Shown here one piece after another: positions 24,601 through 37,253 of a stretch of DNA of 64,000 nucleotides; within the stretch, counting starts at the first letter, position 1, and every line of letters starts with the position of its first letter. A model generated the notes under the pieces. It worked only from the letters and a program-made list of their open reading frames with translations, made no database searches and was not told the DNA's origin. Made by a program: the position numbers and the translations under genes. Source of the stretch: Hemerocallis citrina (taxonomy: Eukaryota > Streptophyta > Magnoliopsida > Asparagales > Asphodelaceae); NCBI GenBank assembly GCA_017893485.1, contig CM030362.1, positions 33,274,089 to 33,338,088 of the forward strand. Direction: 5' to 3'.

Positions 24601-26456
24601 ATAAACTCGTATATATGCTGCCACTTGCATAAAATTGTAGGTTATCCATACAATTTAGATTTTGATTATGGTGCTCTGGGCCAGCTGCAACATTTCTCCA
24701 TCAACAATCTTGGTGATCCATTCATCGAAAGCAACTATGGCGTCCATTCTAGGCAGTTTGAAGTGGGGGTTTTAGATTGGTTTGCTCGTCTTTGGGAGTT
24801 GGAGAAGGATGAATACTGGGGTTACATAACCAATTGTGGTACTGAGGGAAATTTGCATGGTATTCTTGTCGGGTAAGTAAATCTTTTCTCTTGCATTTTC
24901 TTTCTAAGACGCGTTTGTTGAACTTCAATTATTATGAAATTGCATGCAGGCGAGAGGTTTTCCCAGATGGAATTCTATATGCATCAAAGGAGACCCATTA
25001 TTCTGTTTTTAAAGCAGCAAAGATGTATAGAATGGAATGCATAAAGGTTGAAACTCTCCTTTCTGGTGAGATTGATTGTGCTGATTTTGAGAAAAAATTA
25101 CTCCCAAATACGGCTAAACCAGCTATTATCAATGTGAATATTGGTGAGCCACTGTCTAGTCTTTATCTGTTTATTTTTCTATTTGGTCTCTGTCTCTCTA
25201 TTTCTTAACGTTATTGTGTGCTACAGGAACAACGGTGAAAGGAGCAGTTGATGATCTTGATATGGTCATTGCAACTCTTCAAAAGACTGGATTCAAAGAT
25301 CGCTTTTATATTCACTGTGATGGTGCTCTGTTCGGGCTCATGATGCCTTTTGTTAAACGTGTATGTTCTTCTTATCATTACTGCTCAAGTAATTTATGTT
25401 CTTTTGGTCACTCATGCTGCAAGGAGATTCTCTTTCATTTACCCATAATCGTTTTGTTTGTTGGGAAAAAATCGCTTTATTTACTGTCCGGCAACAGAAA
25501 CATTTAAATGTAGACTATGTTTGGTATTGCTTTTGGAGAATCGAATAGCACTTAAGGCTTAAATTAGGTGTTTTTCAAAACTAAGAAGTTGTTGGCTGCT
25601 TTGCAACTAGAATTCTTCAAATAGTTTAGCCACATTGTTCTGTTAGAGTTGCATCCTAAAAAGTTCTACAACCCCTTCACAAGTGAAAGCGTGTCTTGCA
25701 GAAAGCTCTATCAAAACGGACGATTTCCCTTCCTTTTCCCTTCCACATTATCAACAAGTGCTCTTATAATTTATCGTGCTGAAGTTATTTTGCTCCAAAG
25801 TGATCCTTGAGCACTTTTAAGTCATAATTATTTTTTGTTCAGTATAATACTAAATAGAGCCTTAACATATTCTTCATTTTGGGCAGGCACCAAAAGTCAC
25901 TTTTAAAAAGCCTATTGGAAGTGTGAGCGTATCCGGACACAAGTTTGTCGGATGCCCAATGCCTTGTGGTGTGCAGATAACGAGAATGAAGCATATCAAT
26001 GTCCTTTCCAGCAACGTTGAGTATCTTGCTTCCAGAGATGCCACAATCATGGGTAGCCGAAATGGGCATGCTCCAATCTTCTTATGGTACACCTTGAACC
26101 GGAAAGGCTACAAAGGATTTCAGAAAGAAGTTCAAAAGTGTTTAAGGAATGCTCACTACCTAAAAGACCAGCTTCGAGCAGCAGGAATTGGAGCCATGCT
26201 TAACGAGCTCAGTAGCACTGTGGTCTTTGAGAGGCCTAAAGATGAAGAGTTTGTACGTAGATGGCAATTAGCTTGCCAAGGGAGTATCGCTCATGTTGTG
26301 GTGATGCCGAGCGTCACTGTTGATAAGTTGAATGATTTCTTGAATGAGTTAACAGAACAAAGATCGAGCTGGTACCAAGATGGTGGAACCCAAGTTCCAT
26401 GTATTGCATCATGTATAGGAGAGGGGAATTGTTTCTGTTCACTTCACAAGCAGTGA
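21666..26456 (+). CDS. SDC: serine decarboxylase (PLP-dependent, group II)
   Basis: Five exons: 21666-21957, 24641-24872, 24950-25143, 25227-25360 and 25887-26456. All have GT-AG borders, and the spliced length of 1422 nt encodes 473 residues. The enzyme converts L-serine to ethanolamine, feeding choline and phospholipid synthesis in the cytosol. The N-terminus has a poly-Ala run. Conserved blocks read [28 protein letters not shown] and [11 protein letters not shown], then [11 protein letters not shown] with the PLP lysine, and [16 protein letters not shown]. Length is close to the Arabidopsis enzyme. The start at MVGSLNG was chosen because family members begin MVGSL; an upstream in-frame ATG at 21552 lies just 3' of the arm boundary. 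Intron 1 (2.7 kb) carries a hairpin transposon. The gene appears intact. Confidence 0.97.
22217..23727. mobile_element. Mutator-like foldback element in SDC intron 1
   Basis: The element at 22226-23718 is flanked by the 9-bp duplication TTGTAAATA (22217-22225 and 23719-23727). It starts GGGATATTTTAGCAAATG and ends with the reverse complement. The two arms of about 730 bp are near-perfect reverse complements almost to the centre, leaving a loop of roughly 35-40 nt near 22970. Each arm contains a partial internal duplication (GGGATATTTTAGCAAATGCC recurs at about 22465). A 9-bp duplication is typical of Mutator-like elements. There is no transposase. Confidence 0.92.
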
Positions 26457-27530
26457 TGAAGGATTTTTTTTTTTCTCTTTCTTTTTCTTCATTTAATTTG
26501 ACTTGGTTTGTAGGTTGAACTTGTGTGTTGTGCTTCCTGTTTATTGAATCTGAACTATTATGATTTTGGCTGTTATTCTGAGAAGAAAATAATCACACCG
26601 AAAATTCATGCTAGATCTGTAAGATCAGAACATAACTGTTGCTATATTCATCGGACTCCAGAAATCTATCTAAAATATCCACTTCTCTGCTTGGGTTTGT
26701 TGGTAGGTGGGGTGGGCTTCGGGACAGTGAGAAGAGAATCAAAGGTGATAACGGTGACTGCTCGCGACCAAGCGAGACGAGAAAGTGAGGGCTTTAACAG
26801 CGCCTCGTGAACAGATACTGTTCTGAGTGCTGTTTCCGAATGCGATTTCCTTTGCCCGAGTAGAAGGTAGTCATTTTTCTTCTAGTGCTTCGACCGAAAG
26901 CAATAGCTTGACACGTTTGTAGTGAAAAAGATGGTTGCGCTCCAGCTCACTCAAGAATGGGACAGCAGTGGTCCGCTTCATTAGAGAGATATTTTAGGCA
27001 GCTGGTGATGCCCGAAATGTTTGTGCAGACTAGAAATGGGACATTAGTCATCAAATCGTAGAATGAATAGAATCAAAGAGTTGCGGTATCAATTGCTTCG
27101 AAAGTAATTTGCTTTGCTCATGTTTGAATGGAAATCACAGAACATTACATCACAATACATACTCAATTCAGAGCACAAACCGATATCAAAATTCAAAGGT
27201 GATTCATAGTTTTTGCAACACAGATGAACAATAATGAGTGATTCATTAACAAATAGAATAATTTTGCTCTGGTTAGTAAACAGAGTTAGCATCAGTCTAA
27301 ACCACTAGAGAGATGCATCCATCTAAGGTTGACCACTTAAGAAGTATGTCAATTGTCAAGTCAGAGCTGTTACAACACAAAATATGATCAAATAATAATT
27401 ATACAGATAACTTCATTCTTTTCATCTAAGGTACAACAGCTATAATTTAAATCAACTATTTAGGCTTTGAACTTGTGGAAATTATACTTGCAAAATGAAC
27501 AAAGGATCTATTGATGATGATTAAATGATC
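26457..27530. other. convergent 3' region between SDC and the bZIP exon
   Basis: The two stop codons are about 1.07 kb apart and face each other. The stretch should hold both 3' UTRs. Frames here (26523-26810, 27089-27292) show no family features. Confidence 0.6.
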
Positions 27531-30500
27531 TCAAGTGAATAACATGAAGTCCATGGAATCATGTGATGGGCCATTTGAGGAGGTCTGAGGGTGAGACTGC
27601 TGAGCATTTGGGCTACACTGCTGTTGCTGCTGCTGCTGCTGATGTTGCTGCAGTTGGTGATGCCGAGAGTAAAAAGGGTTGGCAGATGACTGTTGCTGCT
27701 GGAAGCTTCTATTGAATGCATTTCCATTCATGTTAGGAATCTGCCCTGTTGCTATATTGAGCCTCTGAACATCTTCTCTTAGTGCCTCGCTAAGGGCTGT
27801 ACAGAAATCAGTGGGCCATCATAATCACATATATGACATAATGCCTACTTATATTGAACACAGAGAAGAAGAAAAAAAGTGTATTTTTGATATTATCGCT
27901 TTCAACCAGAAAAAATGGATACTTATATAACCCCTAAAAAGTGTTGGATGTATATGTATATTCTCAATATAATAGGATAATATTGTGTATATTATTCTAT
28001 GGGGCAACACGGGTTTACACGTGTTATGTATTAATTATTGGAACGGGTTGAGTGGGCTAAAAGCCCAGTACCCTAAACCCAGTCTAATCTCTTTATAAGC
28101 TGGTCTAGAGATAGTGCTCTGTGATATTCCAATACTGATAAGCAGGGTATAATATCTTAAGCGGCTAGAGATTAACCCTAACCCTAATTTCCCCAAATCA
28201 GTATTAACAATCTTAAGATATTAGCTTAATCAATTTGTGAGATTAATCAACAGGGCTATTCGGAATCTCACCACCCGTCGCACCACCCCGCCGTTCGCCG
28301 TCACTCGACGCCGAACGCCACCACACGAAGCCGCCACCGTCGTCGACTAGAGCCGCCGCCGTTGCTGTTGTCGGCGTCATCTCTGTCGTCGCGGATCGAA
28401 GGGGACCCAGATCACCGGTGTCGTCGGTGTGGTCGAAATCCAGATCGTCTGGATTCGGTGACGATCACGGCTGATGGAGGAGCCTCAGCCGCTGTCTCTG
28501 GGCGACGCCGCCACCCCGACGTCGATGGGAGCCGCAGCCGCCAGATCTCATCGGAGACATTGAAGGCGACGCCGGAACCCTAATCGCAATCTCTCGCGAA
28601 GCCGATCGGTTGCTGTTCGTCCGCTCGCCGATCTGCTGCGAAGCCGACAGCTCGTTCCCTCGGTCGCCGTCCGTTCGTTCGCTCGTAGATCGCGTCGCGA
28701 GGTCGTCGGGCACCGAACCCCCCTCTTCCGTTCGCTGTCGACGGCAGTCTCAGGCGCCAACTCCAATCCCTCTTCTCTCTTCCTCAAGATCTGTTGAAAC
28801 CCTAATTGAAGAAGAAGACAGTGAAGGGAAGAAGGAGAGATCAGATCTGTTTTGATTTGATTTGTTGATTGGTTCATCATGGTGTTTGGTGTTCGGGGTC
28901 AAGGAAGGGATTTTAGTATCTCATTATTAGATCTGTTTAGACGCACACAATATGTTTGATGCAGGGTCTCTTTGGCGCAGAATGGCTTGTTGTTTGGATT
29001 TGTTCCCAACAGACATGAGTCTAATCAATTGAAGGGGAAGTGACAGTAAAAGATAAATTCTTTACTTTCCTCGTATTAAATTCCTGTTAATTATTGGTTA
29101 AGTCCAAGACCGTATTAATTATTTGTTTAATTAATACAAGTTGAACAGTTGTTTTGGCTATGTGCTAAAACACAATATCTATTTTGTTAAACAGTATGTT
29201 GACTATATAATTCGCATCTCCAATTAAATTGTTGCTAGAATTAGATGCGCTAATAATTTGTTTAATTGACTAATCTTTAACAATTTGATGAATGTAGGAA
29301 CTCCAAAGTTACTTACAAATTGTGTGTATTGGAGACGATGGATTTGCATCATGTTATGATAAGTCTGCACTACGCAGGCTTCTCCATCGAATTTGGAAAA
29401 CACTTCTAACTTGAAGTGTCGGTATGATCTACTTTAACCTCTTGGTATTTTTATGTGATGAATGTGTTAACGTTTTGTACGTTTGATCACATGATTGAGA
29501 GTTTTAGATCATAGTTATTCTCGCTTTGGAAAACTTGCATGTTTAGGGTTGTTAAGTATTTTAAAATACTATGTGTATAGATATTTTGACAAATCCATTG
29601 TTTGCAGTTTGTGTGAGATTATATATTTGCTTCTCTGATAATTAAAAAATTTTTGTATAAGATTTATAACAAATGTCCGTAACTTAGATAGGAGCATTTT
29701 GTAATACAGTATATGACTCCATTAGTTACGTTTTGTTCTTTCTCGTTCATTGTACTGTGTGTGCAAAATTGAATTATAAAATATTGGTCATTATTTCGTT
29801 TAGCGTTTCGAAGATGATGAAGAACGAATAAAGGAAAATAGCTCAATTTGTTTGAACAAGTAGACATTGTTAGAATCACTAGAGAAAGCAAACAATTTTG
29901 TAAAATGTAATAGAGTAATTTTGTATTAGCTCTTATAATGTGCATATATTGTCAATCGCATGTATAAGCTGAGTTTAACAAATGAAACAATTAATAACAA
30001 TAGTTCTAATTATGTTCTTGAACCTAGCATAATTGGCTAGGATTTGAGAAATATATATTCAATTGTTTGTGAGGAAATGTGATCTAATTATCAAAACTGT
30101 GGGGAAACGGAGTTAAAAGCTATTGAGTCAAAAGCTTTAACATCCAAGTTGTTTTGAAATTTAGAATCACTATGAACTATATATTAATTTGTTTGTTCTT
30201 GTTAAAACTCATAACTCTACCAAATGACACTTCATTAAATATGACAAATATAAAAGTTGTGCTCAGATTATGATTACTAGAAAATTATTTAGTATGGCTT
30301 CTAGGAGCCCACAACTTCTTGAGTCAATACATTCTGACATTTGTGATCTCAGTAGCTTTGTGACTAGATGAGACGATTATTGGTCAGAAGTATTTAATCG
30401 CTTTTGTAGATGATTAATATAAGTCTGTCATATATATGAAGAATAAAGCACTTATTATTCTTAATGAATTAAAAATTATAGTTGAATGCTAAAAATCAAG

Positions 30501-33500
30501 GGTTCAGATTTGATAGAGGTGGTGAATATGTTTAACAACTTTAGAGAAGTTTGCATTGGGCATAATCTCTACTGCACTCTACTTACAACAATCAAACAGT
30601 ATTGATAAAAGTTAGAATCAAACTCTTAGTGAAATGTTGAATTCTATATTACTGATTGTTGTTTGTCGTGTGTAATAATGAGTAATGTTGTATTGTTAAT
30701 CATATCTCTAATGTGTTACTACACTTTAAATTGAATACACCTTGTAGTCATGGCATGAAAACACAAATAATTTTGTTAAAGTGAAAATTTTGTGTTGTGA
30801 TACATTTGTTAGAGTACATGACCCTAGAAGGCCTAAAGTAGGACCTACAACAAATATTTGTGTGTTTAGAAAGTGCAGAATAGTTCTGTGGACAGATGTT
30901 GGATCTATCTAATTTGTGTTAGAAGAATCTAGACTTGCAAAGTTCTTTGAAGATGTGTTCATCAAAGATAAATGTATGAACAATCTAGTCCTACAAACAC
31001 GTTCAATGATTCACAGCTGGAATCAAGAACCAGCCTTACTGACACTTAAAACCTGAATGGAAAATGAACTAAGAATAGTCTTTAGTAGACAATGAGATGA
31101 TTTTGTGTCATACAATAATACTTCAATTTAGTTGATCTGCCAAAAGAGGCTAAAACTATAGTAAGTAAGTGGGGTTTTGTAGAAGAAACTTAATTTTGAT
31201 TGTTCAGTAGCAATTTTAATGCTTTTTAGTAGCAAACAGATTGACTGAGAAAATGGGGTAGATTTGTTTGATGTTTACTCACATGTTTGTCATATTGCTA
31301 CAATAAGTATTTTTCTTACCCTTATATCTATTGAAAATTTTGTCATTCATAAAGAATATTTAAAAGTTCTGTACTTGATATTTTGTACTGAACAGTTTTG
31401 TACTGGAAAGTTTTGAACTAATATGTTTAGTGAACTAGATTTACAATTTAGTAAAATCATCGTATGCTTTAAAACATGTAATATAGCTAGCGTACAAATA
31501 TTTTGACAAATTTCTCAAAGAGCCTAGTATATGAATCAAGTAATTCAGATCAGTGCCTTTAACTTTGTGGTGTGTCAAATATAATGGCTATTATTTACTT
31601 GGTTTTATTGACATGATTGTTGATTGGAAGTGACATCTCTATTATAAATGGAGTTAAATTGTGCTATCCAAATAAATTTAGCTTGAAACACCTAAGTATT
31701 GTGGTCACCATATTACGTATAAGGGTGAGTTTTGGTTGGCAAGGGATAACTCTTAGTCAAACCCGATAAATCAATAATGTGTTTCAAAAGTGGGGATATA
31801 GTGATTGATATAGTGATTGAAAGTGTGTTTTGAAGCACCTTATGATTATGTTAAAAGGTTGACACCTTATGATGGTGCAACTCTGAGACAGGTAGATCAT
31901 TCTAAAAGAATTGAAAGTCTCGTGTATACAAAGATCTGCACTAGAATAGACATAGCCTTTGAGGTAGGTATGATCTGCAGACTCACTAATAATCCCTTAC
32001 ACACTTGAGTGCCCTTAAGAGGCTAATGAGATACCTGAGTGGTACTCAAGAGTTTGCTTTGTGCTACTCAAAGTTTAGTGAAAGTTGACAACTAGTGGAT
32101 AAGTGTTCGCACTAGGAGGAGCAGAAAAATTATGGAGATTAATAGGCAACCAAGTGTTGCGTTCTCATCCAAGAAATCAGACCTCTATGTGTTATCCTCT
32201 GCAGGGGAAGAGGCTGAGTGGATTGAATGACTTATTGCTAATCATCCATTTGAGAAGTTTAATGTAAATTCTCTATTCTGTCATGCAACTATCAAGTTAT
32301 AATGCACTGTAGCTCATAACTCACTCTATAATAGTAAGAGGAGTATATTAAGGCTGAACGAAGCCTAGTTGAACTTTCTCATAGATAAAGTGCAATTGTG
32401 ATAAATATGGCTAATGCTCTTGCTAAGAGACTTGAAAGTGATCTAATTATCAAAACTGTGGGGGAAATGGAGTTAAAAGCTATTGAGTCAAAAGCTTTAA
32501 CATCCAAGTTGTTTTGAGATTTAGAATCCAATTAGGGCCATAGAGAATTTCAAACTGAAGCATCAATTTTAGGCAATTGACATGCTTTAGATAATTTGAA
32601 AAGTTCTATGTAAATTCTGTTAATATATAATTTCATTCCAATTTTAATGATGCTATATATTTTTAGAATTTACTTAGAATCATCTCATTATTCCAAAAGA
32701 AAGCATGAAAACTTGTCGATGTGTTTCCGATGTTTAGAATGGTTGTTATATCATTCCAATTTTGATGATATAACTCTTTTATGGATTCATGTTTCATTCC
32801 AATTTTGATGATTCAGGATTAACCATAATTGATTTGACTATTCTATCATTCCAATATGAAACATAGTATAGTTCTTGTGTAGAAACTATAATAGTTCTTG
32901 TTCTTTATTTTGTTAAAGAAACTTGATTGTGATGCTTGCGTTACATTTTGCTAAGCTATCGTTGAATTGTACTAAGTTCTTTAGTAGAACCAGATACTTT
33001 ATGAAATTTGCTAGAATTCTTAGAGATGCGTCTCTTGATATTCTTGTTTTCAATAAGCTAGCAAAGTTGGAGGAGTTGAATCTGTCAACATAGATTTCAA
33101 AATAATGATTTGCTCAAAATGGAGGAGTAAACATAAAGCAGTTTGCAAGGATATAGTTTTGGTTTATTTCTCTGAGGAATAACTTTGTCACTTGCTTAAT
33201 AAAACTTCTGTTGAGTTTAAGACTCTTGTGTTCATGAGCTTAAAACTCATATTTTGTTCGTGAAGTTTATTTGCTTTGGTTGATTTTGAAACTATGACAG
33301 TCTCTCTAGTTGGTTTAGTCTTTGTGAACTATTCATTTATGGTTTAAAACTATTTGATTATTTTGGTTTAGTCATATTTGAACTATTCAAGTTATAATTG
33401 ATTTAGTTTATGATCCATGGTTTTTATGATTCAATAATGTTTGAATTTTTCTGATCCAATATTATAACATTGCTTAGCCTAATATATTGAGAATATAGGA

Positions 33501-34535
33501 GGAGATTGTTGGATGTATATGTATATTCTCAATATAATAGGATAATATTGTGTATATTATTCTATGGGGCAATACGGGTTTACACGTGTTATGTATTAAT
33601 TATTGGAACGGGTTGAGTGGGCTAAAAGCCCAGTACCCTAAACCCAGTCTAATCTCTTTATAAGCTGGTCTAGAGATAGTGCTCTGTGATATTCCAATAC
33701 TGATAAGCAGGGTATAATATCTTAAGCGGCTAGAGATTAACCCTAACCCTAATTTTCCCAAATCAGTATTAACAAAAAGGAGTGTGAGGGAATAGACACG
33801 AGGATAAGGGTCTGTCAATTACTTCTACAGTGTTGACTGATTGATTAAACTTACAAAGTTGACGTCCATTATAAAACCAAAAAACCTTAAAGAACTTGTC
33901 AATGCAGTCATATATACAGTGTAGATAATTTAATCTGGTCTTAAACCAGAAACTCACCTCTAGCATGAGCCTTGGTGGTCACCTACACAGAAGACCAAAA
34001 GCACTTAAAGTTCTTAAGACAGTAGTAGGACTTTATCAAACTCTACTCTAGTTGGCAATATATTCTCCCGAAATAGTCAACTCTAGAATCAATTGAAATC
34101 AGACCCAAGTGGGATCATATACGCAAGTTACAACATGAAAAAGGGAATTCCCCTTCAGTCAGAAGGATCTATATGAATTTACTAATGACCAGGCGTACTC
34201 AAAATATTTCATTTTCAGCAGATAAATTCAGAAATGCCTGTGTTTTCCCTAAGTTAGTCTCATAGATGTATCTTATGCTACTTTCACATCAGTATCCTAT
34301 TCGAATTGCCATTGCTTGAATGATCAGTTCAATTCAAAAGTAAAAAAACTGCCTACTGTTACATATTTATAGTTTATAGAGTAGAGCCTTGCTCAGCCGA
34401 CGCTGATGAGTGAGATTTAAGTCAAATTTAGGTAGCAAATGACATACCATCACGAAGATGAGCCTGTTGTACTTCCATAGATTGCAATCGCAATTTAAGT
34501 TCCCTATTTTCAGCAGTCAAGCCAGTAGTGTCTCT
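27531..34535 (-). CDS. group-I bZIP transcription factor, 3' part only
   Basis: Two minus-strand exons are visible. Exon 34448-34535 encodes RDTTGLTAENRELKLRLQ and ends AHLRD, the leucine zipper. Exon 27531-27796 continues in phase as ALSEALREDVQRLNIATGQ. A Gln-rich tail follows (a CAG-type run at about 27616-27650), ending DSMDFMLFT and stop. The acceptors (CCCAG, GTACAG) and the donor (GTATGT at 34447) fit. The zipper and the VQRLxIATGQ motif are characteristic of RF2a/VIP1-type plant bZIPs, nuclear DNA-binding regulators. The basic region and N-terminal exons were not found upstream. The right arm of the inverted duplication begins 78 bp upstream of the zipper exon. The intron is 6.65 kb because of Copia C. 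It is either a truncated gene or one with a very long upstream intron. Confidence 0.85.
27942..28209 (+). repeat. 5' LTR of Copia C
   Basis: TGTTGGATGTATATG to AGTATTAACA. A TATAAGC box lies about 150 bp in. Confidence 0.93.
28210..30289 (+). other. Copia C leader and gag-position sequence, no gag seen
   Basis: 28250-28860 is a GC-rich, CG-dinucleotide-rich leader with unconvincing frames. The remainder is AT-rich without a recognisable gag. A ~90-bp segment at 30079-30168 duplicates the pol 3' end. Confidence 0.55.
30079..30168 (+). repeat. internal duplication of the pol 3' end (copy 1)
   Basis: GTGATCTAATTATCAAAACT through CAAGTTGTTTTGA is nearly identical to 32438-32528, where it continues the RNase H C-terminus. 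Confidence 0.85.
30290..32530 (+). pseudogene. Copia C pol remnant
   Basis: Degenerate reading recovers an integrase segment (LESIHSDICDL, about 30320) and a post-integrase segment (ESRLAKFFEDVF, about 30930). The RT end (RIDIAFEVGMICRLTNNP, about 31950, then LKRLMRYLSGTQEFALCYS) and an RNase H remnant (AFSSKKSDLYVLSS, about 32160) follow. Many stops and deletions are present, and the RT catalytic YVDD was not found. Confidence 0.75.
32531..33506 (+). other. non-coding 3' part of Copia C
   Basis: About 1 kb of AT-rich sequence lies between the pol remnant and the 3' LTR. CATTCCAATTTTGATGAT-type motifs recur near 32635-32850. Confidence 0.6.
33507..33774 (+). repeat. 3' LTR of Copia C
   Basis: Same length as the 5' LTR, with two substitutions. 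Confidence 0.93.
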
Positions 34536-34799
34536 CTGGGATACAAAAACAACAAAATCTTTAGAGCATTCGTAAAAACGGAACAGAAAATATTTAAATA
34601 AGGGAAATAAAATTATAAAGATTAAACTCAGAAATAAATTCTCGTAAGAGAAAATCTAATTTTTCAAAGCAAACTCTGTAGCAGTTACCAGTTATTTTAA
34701 CTGGTCAGTTATATACTCCCACCTTCTCCAGAAATATTAAATATTGGTTATCCTATCTATTTAAGCTTTCTCAGAAGAATTTTTAAAAAAACATAGTAA

Positions 34800-36448
34800 C
34801 AAGCAGGTGGTTAGAACTAAAAAAGTGAAAATACACAATATTCCTAACGACATCAGTTCTGCTTTGTTTTATTTTAAAATTTAGCTATATGTAGTAGTTT
34901 TACAATTTGCACCATTTATTTTATGAATTAAAATATTTGAAGATTTGTATTGAGATTTGTTTTAAGCCTATATACAGGCCTTGAGAATAATGAGAAAGTG
35001 TGTTATTCTTGATTAAAAAAATTACTGTGTTGAGTTATTGCTCTTCATTTTTCTTTTTGTGCGAGACATTGAGATAAAATTATTAGGAATTATGAGAAAT
35101 CCTAAGAAAGTATTAGGGTTTATGAGAAGCTATAATTCCACCCCAAATCCTCAATTAATCAAAACTCCAATCCCCTCATCCCCACACCCGCCCTCTCTCT
35201 CCTTCTTCTTCTTCCTCTCTCCTTGTTCCCGATCGAAACCCTAGCCCCTCTCCCATCGCCCCACCGTCGACTACCTCACCCTCACACCCCAAACCCATCC
35301 TCTACTCCATCTCCTACAGCCTAACACCCCGACGACCATCTCTCCCTCTCTCCGAATCCTCTCCGCTGCACCACCGCAACCCCAAGCACCACCATTGCAA
35401 CCCCTCCATCACCTCTGAAACTTCCCCATACTCAAGTCCCCAAATCCCTCCAAACTTGAAACCCTATTCTTCAAACCCATTTCAAATCTGAACCCTCTCC
35501 ACCTCGTGTTGCCGATCTCCATAACCGATGACACCTTCACCACTGCAGCCACCATCGAAGGCCATCTTAACAGCAAGTTCACCTTGCCACCACATAGCAA
35601 GCCGGAGCTCCATCAACGTCGGTCGATGCCACTTCACCTGATTCCCCTCACAACCGAACCACAACTCGTTTATCGAACCCCGGAAACTTCTTTCCATTTC
35701 TCCATTATTTGTGTTACTGCCTATCGCCTTTATAATATTATTTGAATTATCTGTCGTTTACAAATATTAAGAGTGTGTGTTTCTATTTGCCAATGAGAGT
35801 ACAAATCTTTATTGAATATGTTACTTGCTAAGAACGCATAAGTATAATTGTTGATTGTTAGGATTAAATCTTTTATTGGGCTTGTTAAACTATTTCATAT
35901 CTTGAAAATTCATCAAACCAATTAATAATTTTAATTTCTGACATAATCTGTATTACATGTTGGTAAACTTAATCTTTTAAAATTCTTGGAAATTTTCTAG
36001 TTAGGGTTAAGTTTACATCAATTCATTTTCCAGTGAATCCCAACAAACAATCTAGAATTCATCTATTAGATTCTTTTCTTTCCTCTCCTGCAGTATTTCA
36101 TCTCTTTCAATCCTTCTTAGTCTTCTTTATTTATCTGTACTAATCATTTCTTGCTAAAATCTGCAACCCAGGCTCAAATTCTTATCAGTCATTGTTTCGC
36201 CTTATATTTCTCTAAATCAAACAATGGACTCAACTTCCATTTAATATTATTGACATTTGTACACTTTCATTAAGGACTCACAAGTGATAACAAATATTAG
36301 ACAAGTCCTTTCCAATCAATTCGGGTTCACCAACAAAAATGATGCATGAGAAATGCATGAGAAGTAACCCACCTGAAGAAACAGTTGATGTGGAATAGAG
36401 CAAGCACAATGAAAAGATTGCTGGCATCTAATATTTGAGGCTTGATAA
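34800..36448. other. right-arm inner segment, non-coding
   Basis: A pyrimidine-rich, leader-like block (35160-35690) corresponds to 19600-20160 of the left arm. The small frame at 35506-35745 is frameshifted relative to its left-arm partner, so no gene is called. Confidence 0.6.
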
Positions 36449-36640
36449 TGTTGAAATATAGTAATTGTATATTCTGTTTCCTAATATAGGAAACAGATTC
36501 CCCAAATCTCTCATCTTCCCAATCTTCTCTCAATCTATTTTCTTCTTCTCCAAGAATGTAATCCTTATATGTAGATGTATACAGTGAAGAATAAAGAAAA
36601 ACAATAAGAATAAGAATTTTCCCCAAAATTATTTTCTTCA
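36449..36640 (+). repeat. 5' LTR of Copia B
   Basis: TGTTGAAATATAG to TTTTCTTCA, followed directly by the primer-binding site. Confidence 0.95.
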
Positions 36641-37253
36641 TGGTATCAGAGCCTAACATGATCTAGGCTAGTTGAAGAAGAAGAAGAGACGGAGGCCATC
36701 GGATCTAACGCCTCCATCCCGATCCCGACCAAACCCAGATCCCCGAATCTGCCAGTTGTTTCCGCACTGTTCATCTTCCCCAACACAGATCAATCCCTCC
36801 CCTTCTTCACAAAACAACAACTCTAAGGAGACCACAGCAACAATCAAAAAAAGGCAGCAACAACGATAGAGAGGGAAGTATTGGCAGCCGTGGGGCTGGG
36901 TGGCGTCGCTGGCGGCCGGGGTAGGCGGCGAACGGCACGGCGACGGAGGGCGTCAACAACGGCGAAGCACAGGCATGTTGTACTAATCGGGAAGAGGAGC
37001 AGACAGAGTTTCACTGGCTGTCGGCGAACGGGGAAGAGGACAGGGGGTCGGGGGTGCTAGCGCGCGTCACGGGCGCGACGGAGGACGACGACGGGGCTGG
37101 GGGTCGCCGGAGTCGGGGCAGCACCGGAGAAGATGAGGAAAGAAGTTGAGGAAGATGTACAGTAACGGGTTTCGGCTGTTTGGGTGGGAAATTACAGTCG
37201 GGGAGAGAGAACTGGGGAGGAGCCGGAGATAGGCCGGGAAGACAAGGTAAGTA
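36641..37253 (+). other. PBS and GC-rich leader of Copia B
   Basis: TGGTATCAGAGCCTAAC is complementary to the initiator tRNA-Met 3' end. The following 600 bp is rich in CG and purines, with no gag frame. It joins abruptly to the middle of the integrase, which indicates an internal deletion. Confidence 0.75.

Larger units (their letters stand above)
27942..33774 (+). mobile_element. Copia-type LTR retrotransposon C in the bZIP intron
   Basis: A 5.83-kb element has 268-bp LTRs (27942-28209 and 33507-33774), TG...CA ends and the 5-bp duplication AAAAG (27937-27941 and 33775-33779). A purine tract AGGAGGAGA precedes the 3' LTR. Only two differences were seen between the LTRs, although the internal pol remnant is full of stops. 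It lies antisense to the bZIP gene. I see no iMet-type primer site after the 5' LTR. Confidence 0.94.

Noticed and set aside
24300..24640. Possible extra SDC exon in late intron 1
   Set aside because: Exon 1 joins exon 2 in phase at the conserved LGYPYN position, so no extra exon is needed.
26523..26810. 95-codon frame after SDC
   Set aside because: It lies in the expected SDC 3' UTR and has no recognisable similarity.
28362..28880. GC-rich frames on both strands after the Copia C 5' LTR
   Set aside because: All frames are open because of the CG-rich composition. There is no domain, so I treat it as an untranslated leader.
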